A DNA stretch of 64,000 nucleotides, from positions 1-64,000 of the forward strand of contig NZ_LQNT01000011.1 of assembly GCF_001619585.1 (NCBI RefSeq). Direction: 5' to 3'. The stretch is from Bhargavaea cecembensis (GTDB lineage Bacteria; Bacillota; Bacilli; Bacillales_A; Planococcaceae). The notes under the pieces were generated by a model, which saw only the letters and a program-made list of their open reading frames with translations, did no database searches and was not told the DNA's origin. This document shows, piece after piece, positions 35,762 through 44,955 of this stretch. Each line of letters opens with the position of its first letter. Within the stretch, counting starts at the first letter, position 1. A program made the translations under genes and the position numbers.

Positions 35762-37153
35762 TTAAGCGTCGATTGGCTGAGTGCGGATATCACCGTTGTA
35801 GACATCACGGTCGACTTCCTTGTTCACGTTGGCCGCCGTGACGCCTGCGGTCATCGAACCGCTGACATTAAGGGCAGTCCGGCCCATGTCGATCAGCGGT
35901 TCCACTGAGATGAGCACACCGGCAAGAGCAATCGGCAGGTTCATTGCCGACAGGACGAGGATCGCGGCAAATGTCGCTCCGCCGCCGACGCCGGCCACAC
36001 CGAACGAGCTGATCGCAACAACAACGATCAGCGTGGCGATAAACCCGGGATCAAGCGGGTTGATGCCGACAGACGGCGCGATCATGACAGCCAGCATCGC
36101 CGGATAAATGCCGGCGCAGCCGTTCTGGCCGATCGAAAGGCCGAACGATCCCGCGAAGTTCGCAGTCGCATCCGGAAGCCCGAGACGGTCAGTCTGGGTT
36201 TTGATATTGAGCGGCAGTGTACCCGCACTGGAACGGGAAGTGAACGCAAAGAGCAGCGTCTCCGAAGTCTTTTTCAGGTACGTGATCGGGTTCAGTCCGT
36301 TCAGCGCGATGATTACAAGATGAATCAGGAACATCGCGATCAGCGCCACATAAGAAGCGATGACAAACTTGCCGAGGTTGGCGATCGCCCCAAAATCGGA
36401 CGTCGCTACCGTACGGGCCATGATGGCCAGGATGCCGTATGGCGTAAGGCGGAGGATCAGTTTGACGACACGCATGACGAGCGCATAGATCGCGTCGATC
36501 CCCTTTTTGACCATCGCGGCGTTTTCAGGTTCTTTTCGCGCAATGCCGAGATAAGCAACGCCCAGGAACGCAGCGAAAATGACGACACCGATTGTTGAAG
36601 TCGGGCGGGCACCGGTCAGATCCAGAAACGGGTTGGACGGGATCAGTTCAGTGATCTGCTGAGGCAGCGTTTTGTCGGCCACTTCGGTCGAGCGCTCCTC
36701 AAGCGCTGCTCCGCGCTCCACTTCCGCAGTGCCTTGCACGAGTTCGGAAGCATCCAGATTGAAAGCAATTGCCGAACCGATGCCGATCGCGGCGGCAAGG
36801 GCCGTAGTGCCGACCAGCATTCCGAGAATCAGGCCGGCTGTCTTCCCAAAGTTCTTGCCGGTCGTCACTTTCGTGAACGCAGCAAGGATCGAGATGAAGA
36901 CGAGCGGCATGACAATCATCTGAAGGAAGCGGACGTAGCCCGTTCCTGCGATATTAAACCATTCGACAGAATCGGCCAGGACTTCAGATTCAGTCCCGTA
37001 GATGAGATTAAGGGCAAGTCCGAACAGGATCCCGAGACCGAGACCCGCAAAGACGCGGTTCGAGAACGAGACATGCCGGCGCTGCATATAAAACAAGACA
37101 CCGATGAGAACGAGCATGGCGGCGACATTGATGACAACCAGCCAGGTATTCAT
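35762..37153 (-). CDS. tcyP: L-cystine/sodium symporter TcyP
   Basis: This 463-residue protein is a DAACS-family (glutamate-transporter fold) carrier, the same length as B. subtilis TcyP. The serine-rich re-entrant loop FTSRSSAGTLPLN and the glycine-rich FGVAGVGGGATFAA segment are conserved. It imports cystine. ATG at 37153 is 7 nt after GGAGGA; an ATG two codons earlier overlaps that site. Together with the S-box operon it gives the window two sulfur-acquisition loci. Confidence 0.93.
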   Translation of the reverse strand: MNTWLVVINVAAMLVLIGVLFYMQRRHVSFSNRVFAGLGLGILFGLALNLIYGTESEVLADSVEWFNIAGTGYVRFLQMIVMPLVFISILAAFTKVTTGKNFGKTAGLILGMLVGTTALAAAIGIGSAIAFNLDASELVQGTAEVERGAALEERSTEVADKTLPQQITELIPSNPFLDLTGARPTSTIGVVIFAAFLGVAYLGIARKEPENAAMVKKGIDAIYALVMRVVKLILRLTPYGILAIMARTVATSDFGAIANLGKFVIASYVALIAMFLIHLVIIALNGLNPITYLKKTSETLLFAFTSRSSAGTLPLNIKTQTDRLGLPDATANFAGSFGLSIGQNGCAGIYPAMLAVMIAPSVGINPLDPGFIATLIVVVAISSFGVAGVGGGATFAAILVLSAMNLPIALAGVLISVEPLIDMGRTALNVSGSMTAGVTAANVNKEVDRDVYNGDIRTQPIDA

Positions 37154-37218
37154 GGTCATTCCTCCAATTATAATATGTTCCTTCCGATAGGAACGATATG
37201 AAAAAAAACACAAGCACT

Positions 37219-37247
37219 AGAATATAAGGTTTAATCCAATAAGTCAA
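37219..37247 (-). promoter_or_regulatory. Promoter of tcyP
   Basis: On the minus strand TTGACT, a 17-nt spacer and TATTCT. The 65-nt leader holds an inverted repeat (GTTCC...GGAAC) of unknown role. Confidence 0.82.
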
Positions 37248-37344
37248 GTAGGTTTTATCGGCTTCTCTCTCCCGCTCCATTCGTGTTTTCGTCGGGCTAA
37301 CGGTATACTGTCCTTAGACAGATCATACGCAACTGGAGGTTTTC

Positions 37345-38796
37345 ATGGCACAGTTCATCACGTACGCCACGGTCGCGGTCTTTATCCTGAACATCTTCCT
37401 TGCGATTGCCCTGATTTTCCTCGAACGGCGCGATGCGACATCGACCTGGGCCTGGTTGCTGGTCCTGTTCTTCATCCCCGTCTTCGGATTCTTCATATAC
37501 TTGATGTTCGGCAGGCAGCTGAGGAAAAAGCAGCTGTTCCGCTGGGAAGACAGGAACAAGATCGGGATCGAGCAGCTCGTCAACTACCAGATCGAGGCCA
37601 TCGAAGATGGTACATTCGATTTCAGGCTGGACGATACCGCTCATTACCGGGATATGGTCTACCTGCATCTCAGGAATAACCACGCCCTCCTGACACAGGA
37701 CAACGACGTCGGGATATTCAATGACGGGGGCAAGAAGTTCGAGGCACTTCTTGAGGACCTCGAAAACGCCAAAGACCATATCCATATTCAGTACTATATT
37801 TTCAGGCTTGATAATCTGGGCCAGCGAATCTTGGATACCCTCATCCGGAAAGCGAAAAGCGGCGTCAAAGTCCGGGTGCTCTTCGACGACATCGGTTCGC
37901 GCGGGCTCAGAAAGCGGCATTTCCGCGACCTTACCGCGGTCGGCGGAGAGGTCGAAGCATTCTTCCCTGCGATCCTCCCGCTCATCAACCCCCGGATGAA
38001 CTACCGGAACCACCGCAAGATCGCGATCATTGATGGGCGCGTCGGCTACGTCGGGGGCTTTAATGTCGGGGATGAGTACCTCGGACTGAACCGCAGGTTC
38101 GGTTACTGGCGCGATACCCACCTCCGGATCGAGGGCAGCGCGGTCCACCCGCTCCAAACCCGGTTCACCCTGGACTGGAACCAGGCTTCCGCCTCCCATG
38201 ACATCGAGTACCATGAGCGCTACTTCCCTGCAATCCCGCGGAAGGGCACCGTCGGCCTTCAGATTGTATCCAGCGGCCCCGACGAACAGTGGGAGCAGAT
38301 CAAGGACGGCTACCTGAAGATGATTCATCTGGCGAAAAAGTACATCTATATCCAGACGCCGTACTTTATCCCGGATGCGAGCTTCCTCGATGCGCTCCGG
38401 ATCGCCTGTTTGTCGGGCATCGATGTCCGCATCATGATTCCGAACAAGCCGGACCATATGTTTGTGTACTGGGCGACCTATTCCCATGTCGGCATCCTGC
38501 TACGCGCGGGCGCAAAGGTTTATATTTACGAAAATGGCTTTATCCATGCAAAAATGATCGTGGTCGATGATGAAGTGGCGACAGTGGGAACCGCCAACAT
38601 CGATGTCCGGAGCTTCAAGCTGAATTTCGAAATCAATGCATTCATCTATGACCGGGAAAAATCCCATGAACTCGCGGAATTGTTTGAGCAGGATATGCGT
38701 CTTTCCACTGAATTGACGTTGGAAGCCTACCAAAACCGCAACACGAACATCCGCTTCAAGGAATCGGTCTCCCGGCTCCTGTCCCCCATTCTATAA
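37345..38796 (+). CDS. cls: Cardiolipin synthase
   Basis: This 483-residue membrane enzyme joins two phosphatidylglycerols to make cardiolipin. It has two N-terminal membrane helices and two phospholipase-D HKD motifs, HRKIAIID at about residue 223 and HAKMIVVDD at about residue 401. ATG follows GGAGG at 5 nt. It is divergent from tcyP and followed by a terminator and a 20-bp repeat array. Confidence 0.95.
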   Translation: MAQFITYATVAVFILNIFLAIALIFLERRDATSTWAWLLVLFFIPVFGFFIYLMFGRQLRKKQLFRWEDRNKIGIEQLVNYQIEAIEDGTFDFRLDDTAHYRDMVYLHLRNNHALLTQDNDVGIFNDGGKKFEALLEDLENAKDHIHIQYYIFRLDNLGQRILDTLIRKAKSGVKVRVLFDDIGSRGLRKRHFRDLTAVGGEVEAFFPAILPLINPRMNYRNHRKIAIIDGRVGYVGGFNVGDEYLGLNRRFGYWRDTHLRIEGSAVHPLQTRFTLDWNQASASHDIEYHERYFPAIPRKGTVGLQIVSSGPDEQWEQIKDGYLKMIHLAKKYIYIQTPYFIPDASFLDALRIACLSGIDVRIMIPNKPDHMFVYWATYSHVGILLRAGAKVYIYENGFIHAKMIVVDDEVATVGTANIDVRSFKLNFEINAFIYDREKSHELAELFEQDMRLSTELTLEAYQNRNTNIRFKESVSRLLSPIL

Positions 38797-38803
38797 ACGA
38801 GAA

Positions 38804-38842
38804 AAAGCCCTCCTGCACGTATTTTCCGTGCAGGAGGGCTTT
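38804..38842 (+). terminator. Terminator after cls
   Basis: AAAGCCCTCCTGCACG/CGTGCAGGAGGGCTTT is a perfect 16-bp stem followed by T-rich sequence. Confidence 0.94.
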
Positions 38843-38860
38843 ATTTCTTTTTAAGGGCTG

Positions 38861-38965
38861 ACTCCATGTCGGTGACCGCTGCTCCAAGTCGAGACCCTTT
38901 ACTCCAAATCAAGACCCCTTACTCCAAATCCAGTCCGCTTACTCCAAATCAAGACCCCTTACTCC
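38861..38965. repeat. Array of five 20-bp units, core ACTCCAAATC
   Basis: Units start at 38861, 38881, 38901, 38921 and 38941, each exactly 20 bp, with a partial unit after. Two of them are identical (ACTCCAAATCAAGACCCCTT). The core resembles the CTTATTTCAAATC of the 56621-56980 array, also of 20-bp period. It lies between the cls terminator and the 3' end of the VanY-type gene. Confidence 0.9.
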
Positions 38966-39021
38966 TAGCCGGCGTTTGTTATCCGGCCAACAGTACGTTT
39001 TCTGCAGAAGCGGGTCGCTGC

Positions 39022-39909
39022 TTATTTCTCCGGATCAGATGGTTTCACGCGGCCATCCGGCACCAGAAGATATTCTTCAAGGGTAATGCCGAGCGATTGG
39101 ATCCTTCCCGCCACTTCCTTGCCGACATAGCGATAGTGCCACGACTCATGCATATAGCCGGTGATGTCTTCCTTGCCCTCCGGATAGCGCAGGATGAAGC
39201 CAAACCGGTGGGCGTTGGCAAGAAGCCACTGTCCCGCCGGTGTATCACCGAACGATTCGCGGGCGTAATGCTCCGGCTGGGTTGCCTCGCCGATGTCAAA
39301 AGCGAGTCCGGTCTGATGTTCCGAATACCCAGGACGCGCGCTGTAGCGATCAGCCGCCTCGACACCGTCCCGCTCGACATACCGGTCGTACAGTTCTGTC
39401 TGGCGATCAAAAGATCGGAACGTGCTGAAAGCGTCCAGGTCATACCCTTCCAATAGTGCCTCCGCAGCCATCTCTTCGAATGCTTCCCGTGCTTCCGGAT
39501 TCTCACCGGGCGCAAAGCCGGCAGGAAGCGGGTACTTTTTATTCGCCAGAAGGATGCCGTCAATATAGGTGGGTTCTGCCGGAAGTTCAAGGCCCTCCAC
39601 ATATTCCCCGATGCCTTCAAGCGGATCCGGCTCCGGATCCGGCGTGCCGCCTGCAGGCAGCTGACCGTCTTCCGGGCTTTCCTCCCCGGCTGTTCCCTTG
39701 TCGCTGTCCGGTTCCTGTGTTATCCGGTCCGTTCCCTGTTCCTGCCCGGACGTACCGCCCCCGAGCGCGCCTCTGATCTTTTCGGCATCCCAGTTGTTCA
39801 TGCCGGCAAACACCGCTGCTCCGCCGATCAGCAGTACAACTGCGGTCAGGACCGCGATCCATATGCCTTTCCGCTCGCGATTCTGCTTCCGCGCACCCAT
39901 TCTGCCCAT
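39022..39909 (-). CDS. VanY-type D-alanyl-D-alanine carboxypeptidase
   Basis: This protein of about 295 residues has one N-terminal membrane anchor (IWIAVLTAVVLLIGGAAVFAG) and a linker rich in Gly, Glu and Pro. The C-terminal M15B peptidase domain has zinc and catalytic motifs SEHQTGLAFDIG and HESWHYRYVG. It trims the terminal D-Ala from peptidoglycan stem peptides outside the cell. I favour the ATG at 39909 after AGAAGG; one at 39930 would add seven residues. Confidence 0.9.
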   Translation of the reverse strand: MGRMGARKQNRERKGIWIAVLTAVVLLIGGAAVFAGMNNWDAEKIRGALGGGTSGQEQGTDRITQEPDSDKGTAGEESPEDGQLPAGGTPDPEPDPLEGIGEYVEGLELPAEPTYIDGILLANKKYPLPAGFAPGENPEAREAFEEMAAEALLEGYDLDAFSTFRSFDRQTELYDRYVERDGVEAADRYSARPGYSEHQTGLAFDIGEATQPEHYARESFGDTPAGQWLLANAHRFGFILRYPEGKEDITGYMHESWHYRYVGKEVAGRIQSLGITLEEYLLVPDGRVKPSDPEK

Positions 39910-40036
39910 TCTTGGTGACCCTTCTTTCATGAAATTTCCGTTGGTCTATCGTACCATATCCGGCGGCATTCCGCGCAGAATTCCATTATGCTATGATTCT
40001 TTTGTGACGAATCTATTACTTGCGGAGGATACCGAT

Positions 40037-41188
40037 TTGAAATCACGCTGGCTCTCCCTGAATTTCTTCGCGTTCTTCTTTACATGGGGCATTTTCCTCC
40101 CCTATTGGACAGGCTGGCTCGTCTCCGCCAAAGGCCTCACCGTCTTCGAGGCAGGGGCCGTCATGGGGGCGGGGATGTTCATCCGGGCGTTTTCGACGCT
40201 CTTCCTGTTTCCTGCCGCAGCCAGGCGATTCCCGATCACCGGTGTGATGAAAGCGGGGGTTGCACTTTCTTTCCTGATCGCCCTGATTTATATACCCGCC
40301 GGCTCCTACACAGCCATCCTCATCGTTACCGCGGCGTTTAACGTGGTGTACCCGAACCTGCTGCCGGCGATGGAGACAAGTGCCTCCGTCCTGATCCAGA
40401 AGGACCGGATCAATTACACCCGGAGCCGTGCTTTCGGTTCGGCCGGCTTTATGGCAGCCGTGCTTCTCATCGGAGCGGTCACCGCCCTGTTCGGCAACGA
40501 AGCGATCCTCTGGACGATGTTTGCCGGCCTCCTTTTCATGCTGGGTGCGCAATACACGTCCACCCCTGCGTCACTCACCCGGGAGGAACACGGAAACCCG
40601 CCGGAAAAGCGGTCCGGCGCATTCCGGGAACTGGTAAGCAACCGCGGCTTCCTGACCGTCCTTACTGTCTCGATCCTCCTCCAGGGGGCGCACGCCTCCT
40701 ACTATAACTACGGCTTCGTTTACCTGGAAGACCTGGGCGTAGCCAGTTTCACGATCGGCCTTGTTCTGAATGTCGCGATACTGTTTGAAATTCTGTTTTT
40801 CGGCATGGCAGACCGACTGTTCGGCAACATGCCGGCATCCCGGATGTTCCTGCTGGCCGCGGGCGGCTCAACACTCCGGTGGGTGCTCATCTTCCTCGTG
40901 CCGACGGTATGGATGTTCACCCTCACTCAGGCTTTGCATGCGGCCTCGTTCGGCATTGCGCATGTGGCGTTTATCCGTTACATCTCCGAGAAACTTCCGA
41001 CCCGCCTGATTGCACCGGCTCAGGCATTGTATGCGGCATTTGCCATGAGCCTGAGCACTGCCTTCCTGACACTGCTCGGCGGTGCCCTTTACGAAGTTCG
41101 GCCAGGCCTGTCTTTCCTCAGCATGGTCATTTGCACGGTCCCTGCCGCACTGATCGTCTTTAAAACAAGAAAGCAATTCTCCTACTAA
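40037..41188 (+). CDS. MFS transporter (PPP/HcaT-like group)
   Basis: This 383-residue protein has about twelve membrane helices. The N-terminal FFAFFFTWGIFLPYWTGWL and the FIRYISEKLP region resemble the MFS_1-like group that includes phenylpropionate permease HcaT. TTG at 40037 is 8 nt from GGAGG. The upstream open frame overlaps the VanY-type gene and has no start signal. The substrate is unknown. Confidence 0.85.
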   Translation: MKSRWLSLNFFAFFFTWGIFLPYWTGWLVSAKGLTVFEAGAVMGAGMFIRAFSTLFLFPAAARRFPITGVMKAGVALSFLIALIYIPAGSYTAILIVTAAFNVVYPNLLPAMETSASVLIQKDRINYTRSRAFGSAGFMAAVLLIGAVTALFGNEAILWTMFAGLLFMLGAQYTSTPASLTREEHGNPPEKRSGAFRELVSNRGFLTVLTVSILLQGAHASYYNYGFVYLEDLGVASFTIGLVLNVAILFEILFFGMADRLFGNMPASRMFLLAAGGSTLRWVLIFLVPTVWMFTLTQALHAASFGIAHVAFIRYISEKLPTRLIAPAQALYAAFAMSLSTAFLTLLGGALYEVRPGLSFLSMVICTVPAALIVFKTRKQFSY

Positions 41189-41269
41189 AAGACTATTTTA
41201 TTGAACTACGGACAAATACCCAGTTCTCCGTCCGTATAGTCTTGTAAATGAGGGCAAAGGAGCATATTG

Positions 41270-41395
41270 ATGAAACCGATCTCGATCCAGGATATACTTC
41301 AACTGATGGAAAAGCTGGATGCTTTGCTCGCGGAACGGGAACGCCTGGTCCCGGCAAGGGGCACAAAGACAGAAAACGCGCTCGGTCAGAAGTGA
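41270..41395 (+). CDS. Small hypothetical protein, 41 aa
   Basis: ATG at 41270 follows AAAGGAG at 7 nt. The 41-residue product begins KPISIQDILQLMEKLDALLA and is a likely amphipathic helix with a polar tail. Its last codons and stop lie inside a terminator hairpin. Ribosome site plus terminator make it a convincing small gene. The family is not recognised. Confidence 0.65.
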   Translation: MKPISIQDILQLMEKLDALLAERERLVPARGTKTENALGQK

Positions 41396-41408
41396 CCGGC
41401 GCGTTTTT
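41373..41408 (+). terminator. Terminator overlapping the end of the 41-aa gene
   Basis: AAAACGCG with CGGTC/GACCG and CGCGTTTTT form an interrupted stem ending in five T. The stop codon lies inside it. Confidence 0.85.
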
Positions 41409-41419
41409 ATATGTAACAG

Positions 41420-41671
41420 TCAGATAAAGAGCATGACCGCCAGGACGATAAACAGGATGCCGAAAAACCCGGCCAGCAAATTCATCCATCTCGCTTCCCT
41501 CATCATACCCCGCTCCTTGAACCCGGCGGCGCGCGCGGTGTTCGTCAGGACGAACAGAAGTGCCATCGACAGACCCGCAGCATGCATCGCCTGCCGGACG
41601 ATAAAGACCAGCGTCAATATGAACACCACCACGATCCCGATTCCGAACATCCACCTCTTTTCTCTCGTCAT
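41420..41671 (-). CDS. Small membrane protein, 83 aa
   Basis: This 83-residue protein has two or three hydrophobic segments (FGIGIVVVFILTLVFIV, a weaker middle one, and LAGFFGILFIVLAVMLFI). An AGAGGGGG ribosome site precedes the ATG. It is convergent with the 41-aa gene. No function is recognised. Confidence 0.65.
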   Translation of the reverse strand: MTREKRWMFGIGIVVVFILTLVFIVRQAMHAAGLSMALLFVLTNTARAAGFKERGMMREARWMNLLAGFFGILFIVLAVMLFI

Positions 41672-41702
41672 CCCCTCATCCCCCTCTTCTTCAGTTTGAA
41701 TA

Positions 41703-41756
41703 AAAAAAACGGCAGTAACCCGGCCTCGCCATGAGACTCCCGGGCCACTGCCGTTT
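41703..41756 (-). terminator. Terminator after yidC
   Basis: The minus strand has AAACGGCAGT/ACTGCCGTTT with internal pairing (CCCGGG, GGCC) and eight T. Confidence 0.88.
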
Positions 41757-41789
41757 GTTCTGATGTTCTTGCCGGAATGGTTCAGCGGG

Positions 41790-42554
41790 TTATTGCTCCA
41801 CTGCCTTTTCCGGATTTTCGTAGTAGAACTTCCGCCCGATATAGGTCTGGATCACGAGGATCGCACCACTGACCGCCCAGTAGAGCGGAAGTGCGGACAT
41901 CGCCGTGAAGGAGATGAACGTGATCATGATCGGGGACATGTAGATGAACATCTTCATCTGCTGTTGCTGCTGTTCAGGCATCGTCCAGAGCGAGACGCGT
42001 GCCTGCAGGAGATAGACGACCCCGGCAATGAGGGCCATGGCCACGTCCGGAGATCCCAGGTTGAACCAGAGGAACTGGTGAGTCTTGACGTCCTCGGAAT
42101 ACAAGATGGCAAAATAAAGGCCCATGATGATCGGCATCTGGAGCAGGACCGGCAGACAGCCCATGTTCAGCGGGTTGACGCCGTGCTTCTGGTAAAGCCC
42201 CATCATTTCCTGCTGAAGCTTCATCTGCTCGTCCTTGTCCTTTGTTTCCTTGATGCGCTTCTGGATATCTTCCATCTCTGGCCGGAGAGCATCCATCTTC
42301 ACCTTCATCGCCTGCTGGGTCTTGTAGTTCTTCAGCATAAGCGGCATGAGGATCAGGCGGATGATAACTGTGATGGCGATGATCGCCAGTCCGTAGTTGC
42401 CGTTGAAGAATGTCCCGAGAGATTCCAGGGACCAGTCCATCGGCCGGACAAATAGATTATAGAACGTGCCTTCCTTGTTCTCGACGCTGGAGCATCCGCC
42501 AAGGAGCAACGCTGCGGCTACCAGTGTAAGGATCAGCCCGATGCGCTTATTCAA
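41790..42554 (-). CDS. yidC: Membrane protein insertase YidC/OxaA
   Basis: This 254-residue lipoprotein inserts proteins into the membrane. The lipobox is LLGGC near residue 21, and five membrane segments follow, with the conserved YGLAIIAITVIIRLILMPLM and GCLPVLLQMPIIMGLY helices. TTG at 42554 is 5 nt after AGGTGA; the GTG three codons earlier overlaps that site. The short form and absence of rnpA/jag neighbours suggest the second YidC paralogue (YqjG type) rather than SpoIIIJ. Confidence 0.93.
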   Translation of the reverse strand: MNKRIGLILTLVAAALLLGGCSSVENKEGTFYNLFVRPMDWSLESLGTFFNGNYGLAIIAITVIIRLILMPLMLKNYKTQQAMKVKMDALRPEMEDIQKRIKETKDKDEQMKLQQEMMGLYQKHGVNPLNMGCLPVLLQMPIIMGLYFAILYSEDVKTHQFLWFNLGSPDVAMALIAGVVYLLQARVSLWTMPEQQQQQMKMFIYMSPIMITFISFTAMSALPLYWAVSGAILVIQTYIGRKFYYENPEKAVEQ

Positions 42555-42619
42555 TCGATTCACCTACAACTTTTTTAGACTATAGAGTAGTATACACCAC
42601 CCGTTGCAGGCTTTTCAAT

Positions 42620-43408
42620 TTATGTTCCGGCCGTTTCGGCGCTTCCCGGGACATACGATGTAAAGTAATCAATGTCATTGCGCTCCCTGAACTGCTTGGG
42701 CGTCACATTTGTATACTTTTTGAACGTCCTCGTGAAATAGCTTTGGTTGCAGAAACTGAAGCGCTCCGCGACCTCTGCAATCTTCATATCCGTGTTGCGG
42801 ATAAAGAATTGAGACTCTTCGATTTTCCTCATATTGATGTAATCGATGAGCGTCAGCCCGGCATGTTCACGGAAAATGCGTGAAAGATGGCTCGTACTGA
42901 TGCCGGCACGCTTTGCCAGCTGATCGACGGTAATGGGGTCTTCAATCGAGGCATCGATGAAATGGATGATGTCGTTGACAATCGGATGGGAAAGTTCCGG
43001 CTTTTCGCGGCCCTCCAGTACGTGGATAAAAAATTCGATGAGATCGTTGGTGGTCTCAGTGATATCCATACTTCCCGACTTGCGGTCCACGATCCGCATT
43101 GCGGTGATGTTTGTCGCCACCGCCCATTCCGGAGGGAACTTCGGAACCATGAGGAAGCGGGCAGTCAGCGCGGCGAAAATGATGTAGTAATTGGAAACAT
43201 CTTTCACCCACCGGTCACCGGCAATGTCTTTGACCATCAGGACAATCCGGTTCAGCCGGTCCTTTGCCCTTGAACGGTCCCCTTCGGCCACCGCTTCCAG
43301 CAAATCCTTCTCGAGATGATAGAAGTCCTCGCTCCGTTCATATGCCTTCAATACTTCGACCCGGTCCATGAACAGGTTTGTCATGTACTGCAGACCCGGG
43401 TCCTTCAT
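42620..43408 (-). CDS. AraC-family transcriptional regulator
   Basis: This 262-residue protein has a C-terminal pair of AraC helix-turn-helix motifs (TVDQLAKRAGISTSHLSRIF and KIAEVAERFSFCNQSYFTRTF). An all-helical N-terminal domain of about 150 residues gives no clue to the ligand. ATG at 43408 is 7 nt from AAGAGGTG. It starts 25 nt after the lipid-kinase gene and is probably in its operon. Confidence 0.88.
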   Translation of the reverse strand: MKDPGLQYMTNLFMDRVEVLKAYERSEDFYHLEKDLLEAVAEGDRSRAKDRLNRIVLMVKDIAGDRWVKDVSNYYIIFAALTARFLMVPKFPPEWAVATNITAMRIVDRKSGSMDITETTNDLIEFFIHVLEGREKPELSHPIVNDIIHFIDASIEDPITVDQLAKRAGISTSHLSRIFREHAGLTLIDYINMRKIEESQFFIRNTDMKIAEVAERFSFCNQSYFTRTFKKYTNVTPKQFRERNDIDYFTSYVPGSAETAGT

Positions 43409-43433
43409 TCTGTTGCACCTCTTTTCCTCATGT

Positions 43434-44339
43434 TCATTCTCCTTCCGTTGTATCCGGGGCAAGTATCTTCAGGTGACGGAACAGAACCTCGATTTTGAGC
43501 GGCGTTGCTCCTCCTTCGTCACCATCGATGTTGCAGGCAAGCGGCTCATCCGATTCGATCTGCGCACGGGTCGTCCGGATCTTCTCGACCGCGCCCTCCT
43601 CCTGCAGCTTTCCCAGGAGAAGTGACACAGACATTTTCAGCAGACCCTGCAGCCTGATATGCTTGATCACTGTCAGGTGGAGCAGCCCGTCGTCCGTCCT
43701 GGCATCGGGATTCATCTTCTCAAAGCCGCCCACCGAATTCGTCAGGGCCGCAAGGACGAGCGACGCCTGTCCGGTCCACTTGCCTCCGTCATGAGTGATG
43801 GTGAATCGGTTCCCCTCATCCGACAGCAGTGTCTGGAAACCATGAGCCGCGTAGGCGAGAGGGCCAAACCGTGTCTTTTCCTCGACCGGCACATCCATCA
43901 CACCTTCGGCAAGGCTCCCGACCGCAAGGATATTCATAAAATAGTGTCCGCCGGCCAAGCCGATGTCGGTCGGCCTTGCAACGAACTCCGGAAGCCTGCG
44001 GATTGCTTCCTCAGGGTCCAGAGGAATTGACAGAGCCCTCGCAAAGTCATTTACCGTGCCGAGCGGGATCAGGGCAAAATCGGGACGTTCCTCTTCTGAG
44101 GCCAGTCCGTTGATTGCCTCGTTAACCGTACCGTCGCCCCCCATGGCAACGACCAGGGCGCATCCGCTCATTGCCGCTTCCCGGGCGAAGGCGGTCGCAT
44201 CGCCTTCCTTCTCCGTGGATCGGACCTCGACGGAATAGCCCATCCCCAGCAGTACCTGTACGCACTGTTCACGATAGGTTTCCGCCCGTGCCTTCCCCGA
44301 AGAGGGGTTCAGGATAAACACCGCCTTCTTTCTTTCCAT
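43434..44339 (-). CDS. Diacylglycerol-kinase-family lipid kinase (YegS/BmrU-like)
   Basis: This 301-residue protein has the NAD-kinase-like DAGK catalytic domain with FILNPSSGKA and the nucleotide loop VAMGGDGTVNEAI, followed by the beta-sandwich domain (LACNIDGDEGG). Members phosphorylate diacylglycerol or related lipids. It may be DgkB or an unassigned paralogue. It is followed by the araC-type gene. Confidence 0.88.
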   Translation of the reverse strand: MERKKAVFILNPSSGKARAETYREQCVQVLLGMGYSVEVRSTEKEGDATAFAREAAMSGCALVVAMGGDGTVNEAINGLASEEERPDFALIPLGTVNDFARALSIPLDPEEAIRRLPEFVARPTDIGLAGGHYFMNILAVGSLAEGVMDVPVEEKTRFGPLAYAAHGFQTLLSDEGNRFTITHDGGKWTGQASLVLAALTNSVGGFEKMNPDARTDDGLLHLTVIKHIRLQGLLKMSVSLLLGKLQEEGAVEKIRTTRAQIESDEPLACNIDGDEGGATPLKIEVLFRHLKILAPDTTEGE

Positions 44340-44411
44340 GACACACGCCCTTCCGGTTTTCTTAAATACTCATTCTATACCCAAACATGGTTGTTTTTCA
44401 CACATTTATGC

Positions 44412-44440
44412 AAAAAAATGCCCATCCTTATCGGATGGGC
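44412..44440 (-). terminator. Terminator after the 148-aa stress gene
   Basis: The minus strand has GCCCATCC/GGATGGGC with an 8-bp stem and seven T after one A. Confidence 0.88.
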
Positions 44441-44457
44441 TTCCGGTTTGTTCCGGC

Positions 44458-44904
44458 TTACAGATTTTCTGTTTTGACCCGGTTTTCCGCAGCGACGGAA
44501 TCAGTGTTCTCCTTGAGCTGTTCGGCCGTGTCCTCATTGCTTCCGAGGCTGGCCTTCTGCTGGCCTGCCGGCTCGCCGGTTTCCTTCTTTTTGTACAGTC
44601 CGTCTTCGTCCGGATTCTTTTTCATGTTCTTTTTGTCCTCCACTTCCTGGTTGTAGTAGTGGACGCTTGTCTGGGCGCCTTCCGCCACCATGTCATTATC
44701 CTGGAAGTCATACGGATCGGAAAGGCCAGCTTTCGTATCTTCGTAGTTTCGGTTCACCTTCTGGGATTCCACAAAGGAATCCATTTTTGTCTTCAGATTA
44801 TTGAAGGCGACCATTGCCTTGTCGCGGTTTTCCTTTTTGCTGAAATACGCGTAGGCACCCGCCGCGAGACCTGCCAATAAAAGATTCTTGTTTTTGCCTG
44901 CCAT
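44458..44904 (-). CDS. YtxH-like hypothetical stress protein, sigma-B controlled
   Basis: This 148-residue protein has a short N-terminal hydrophobic segment (LLLAGLAAGAYAYF) followed by a long polar region rich in Glu, Lys and Asn. This organisation resembles the small YtxH-type stress proteins, but the match is loose. ATG at 44904 is 9 nt after GGAGG. A near-consensus sigma-B promoter lies about 50 nt upstream, inside the end of the neighbouring acetyltransferase gene. Confidence 0.7.
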   Translation of the reverse strand: MAGKNKNLLLAGLAAGAYAYFSKKENRDKAMVAFNNLKTKMDSFVESQKVNRNYEDTKAGLSDPYDFQDNDMVAEGAQTSVHYYNQEVEDKKNMKKNPDEDGLYKKKETGEPAGQQKASLGSNEDTAEQLKENTDSVAAENRVKTENL

Positions 44905-44955
44905 TTCCATCATCCTCCAGTTCAGTTTCAGTCATAAATGGGTTCATAGTGAAGT

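Noticed and set aside
37297-38487. A 396-codon open frame on the minus strand
   Set aside because: It is antisense to cls, whose HKD motifs are intact, and its product is low-information acidic sequence.
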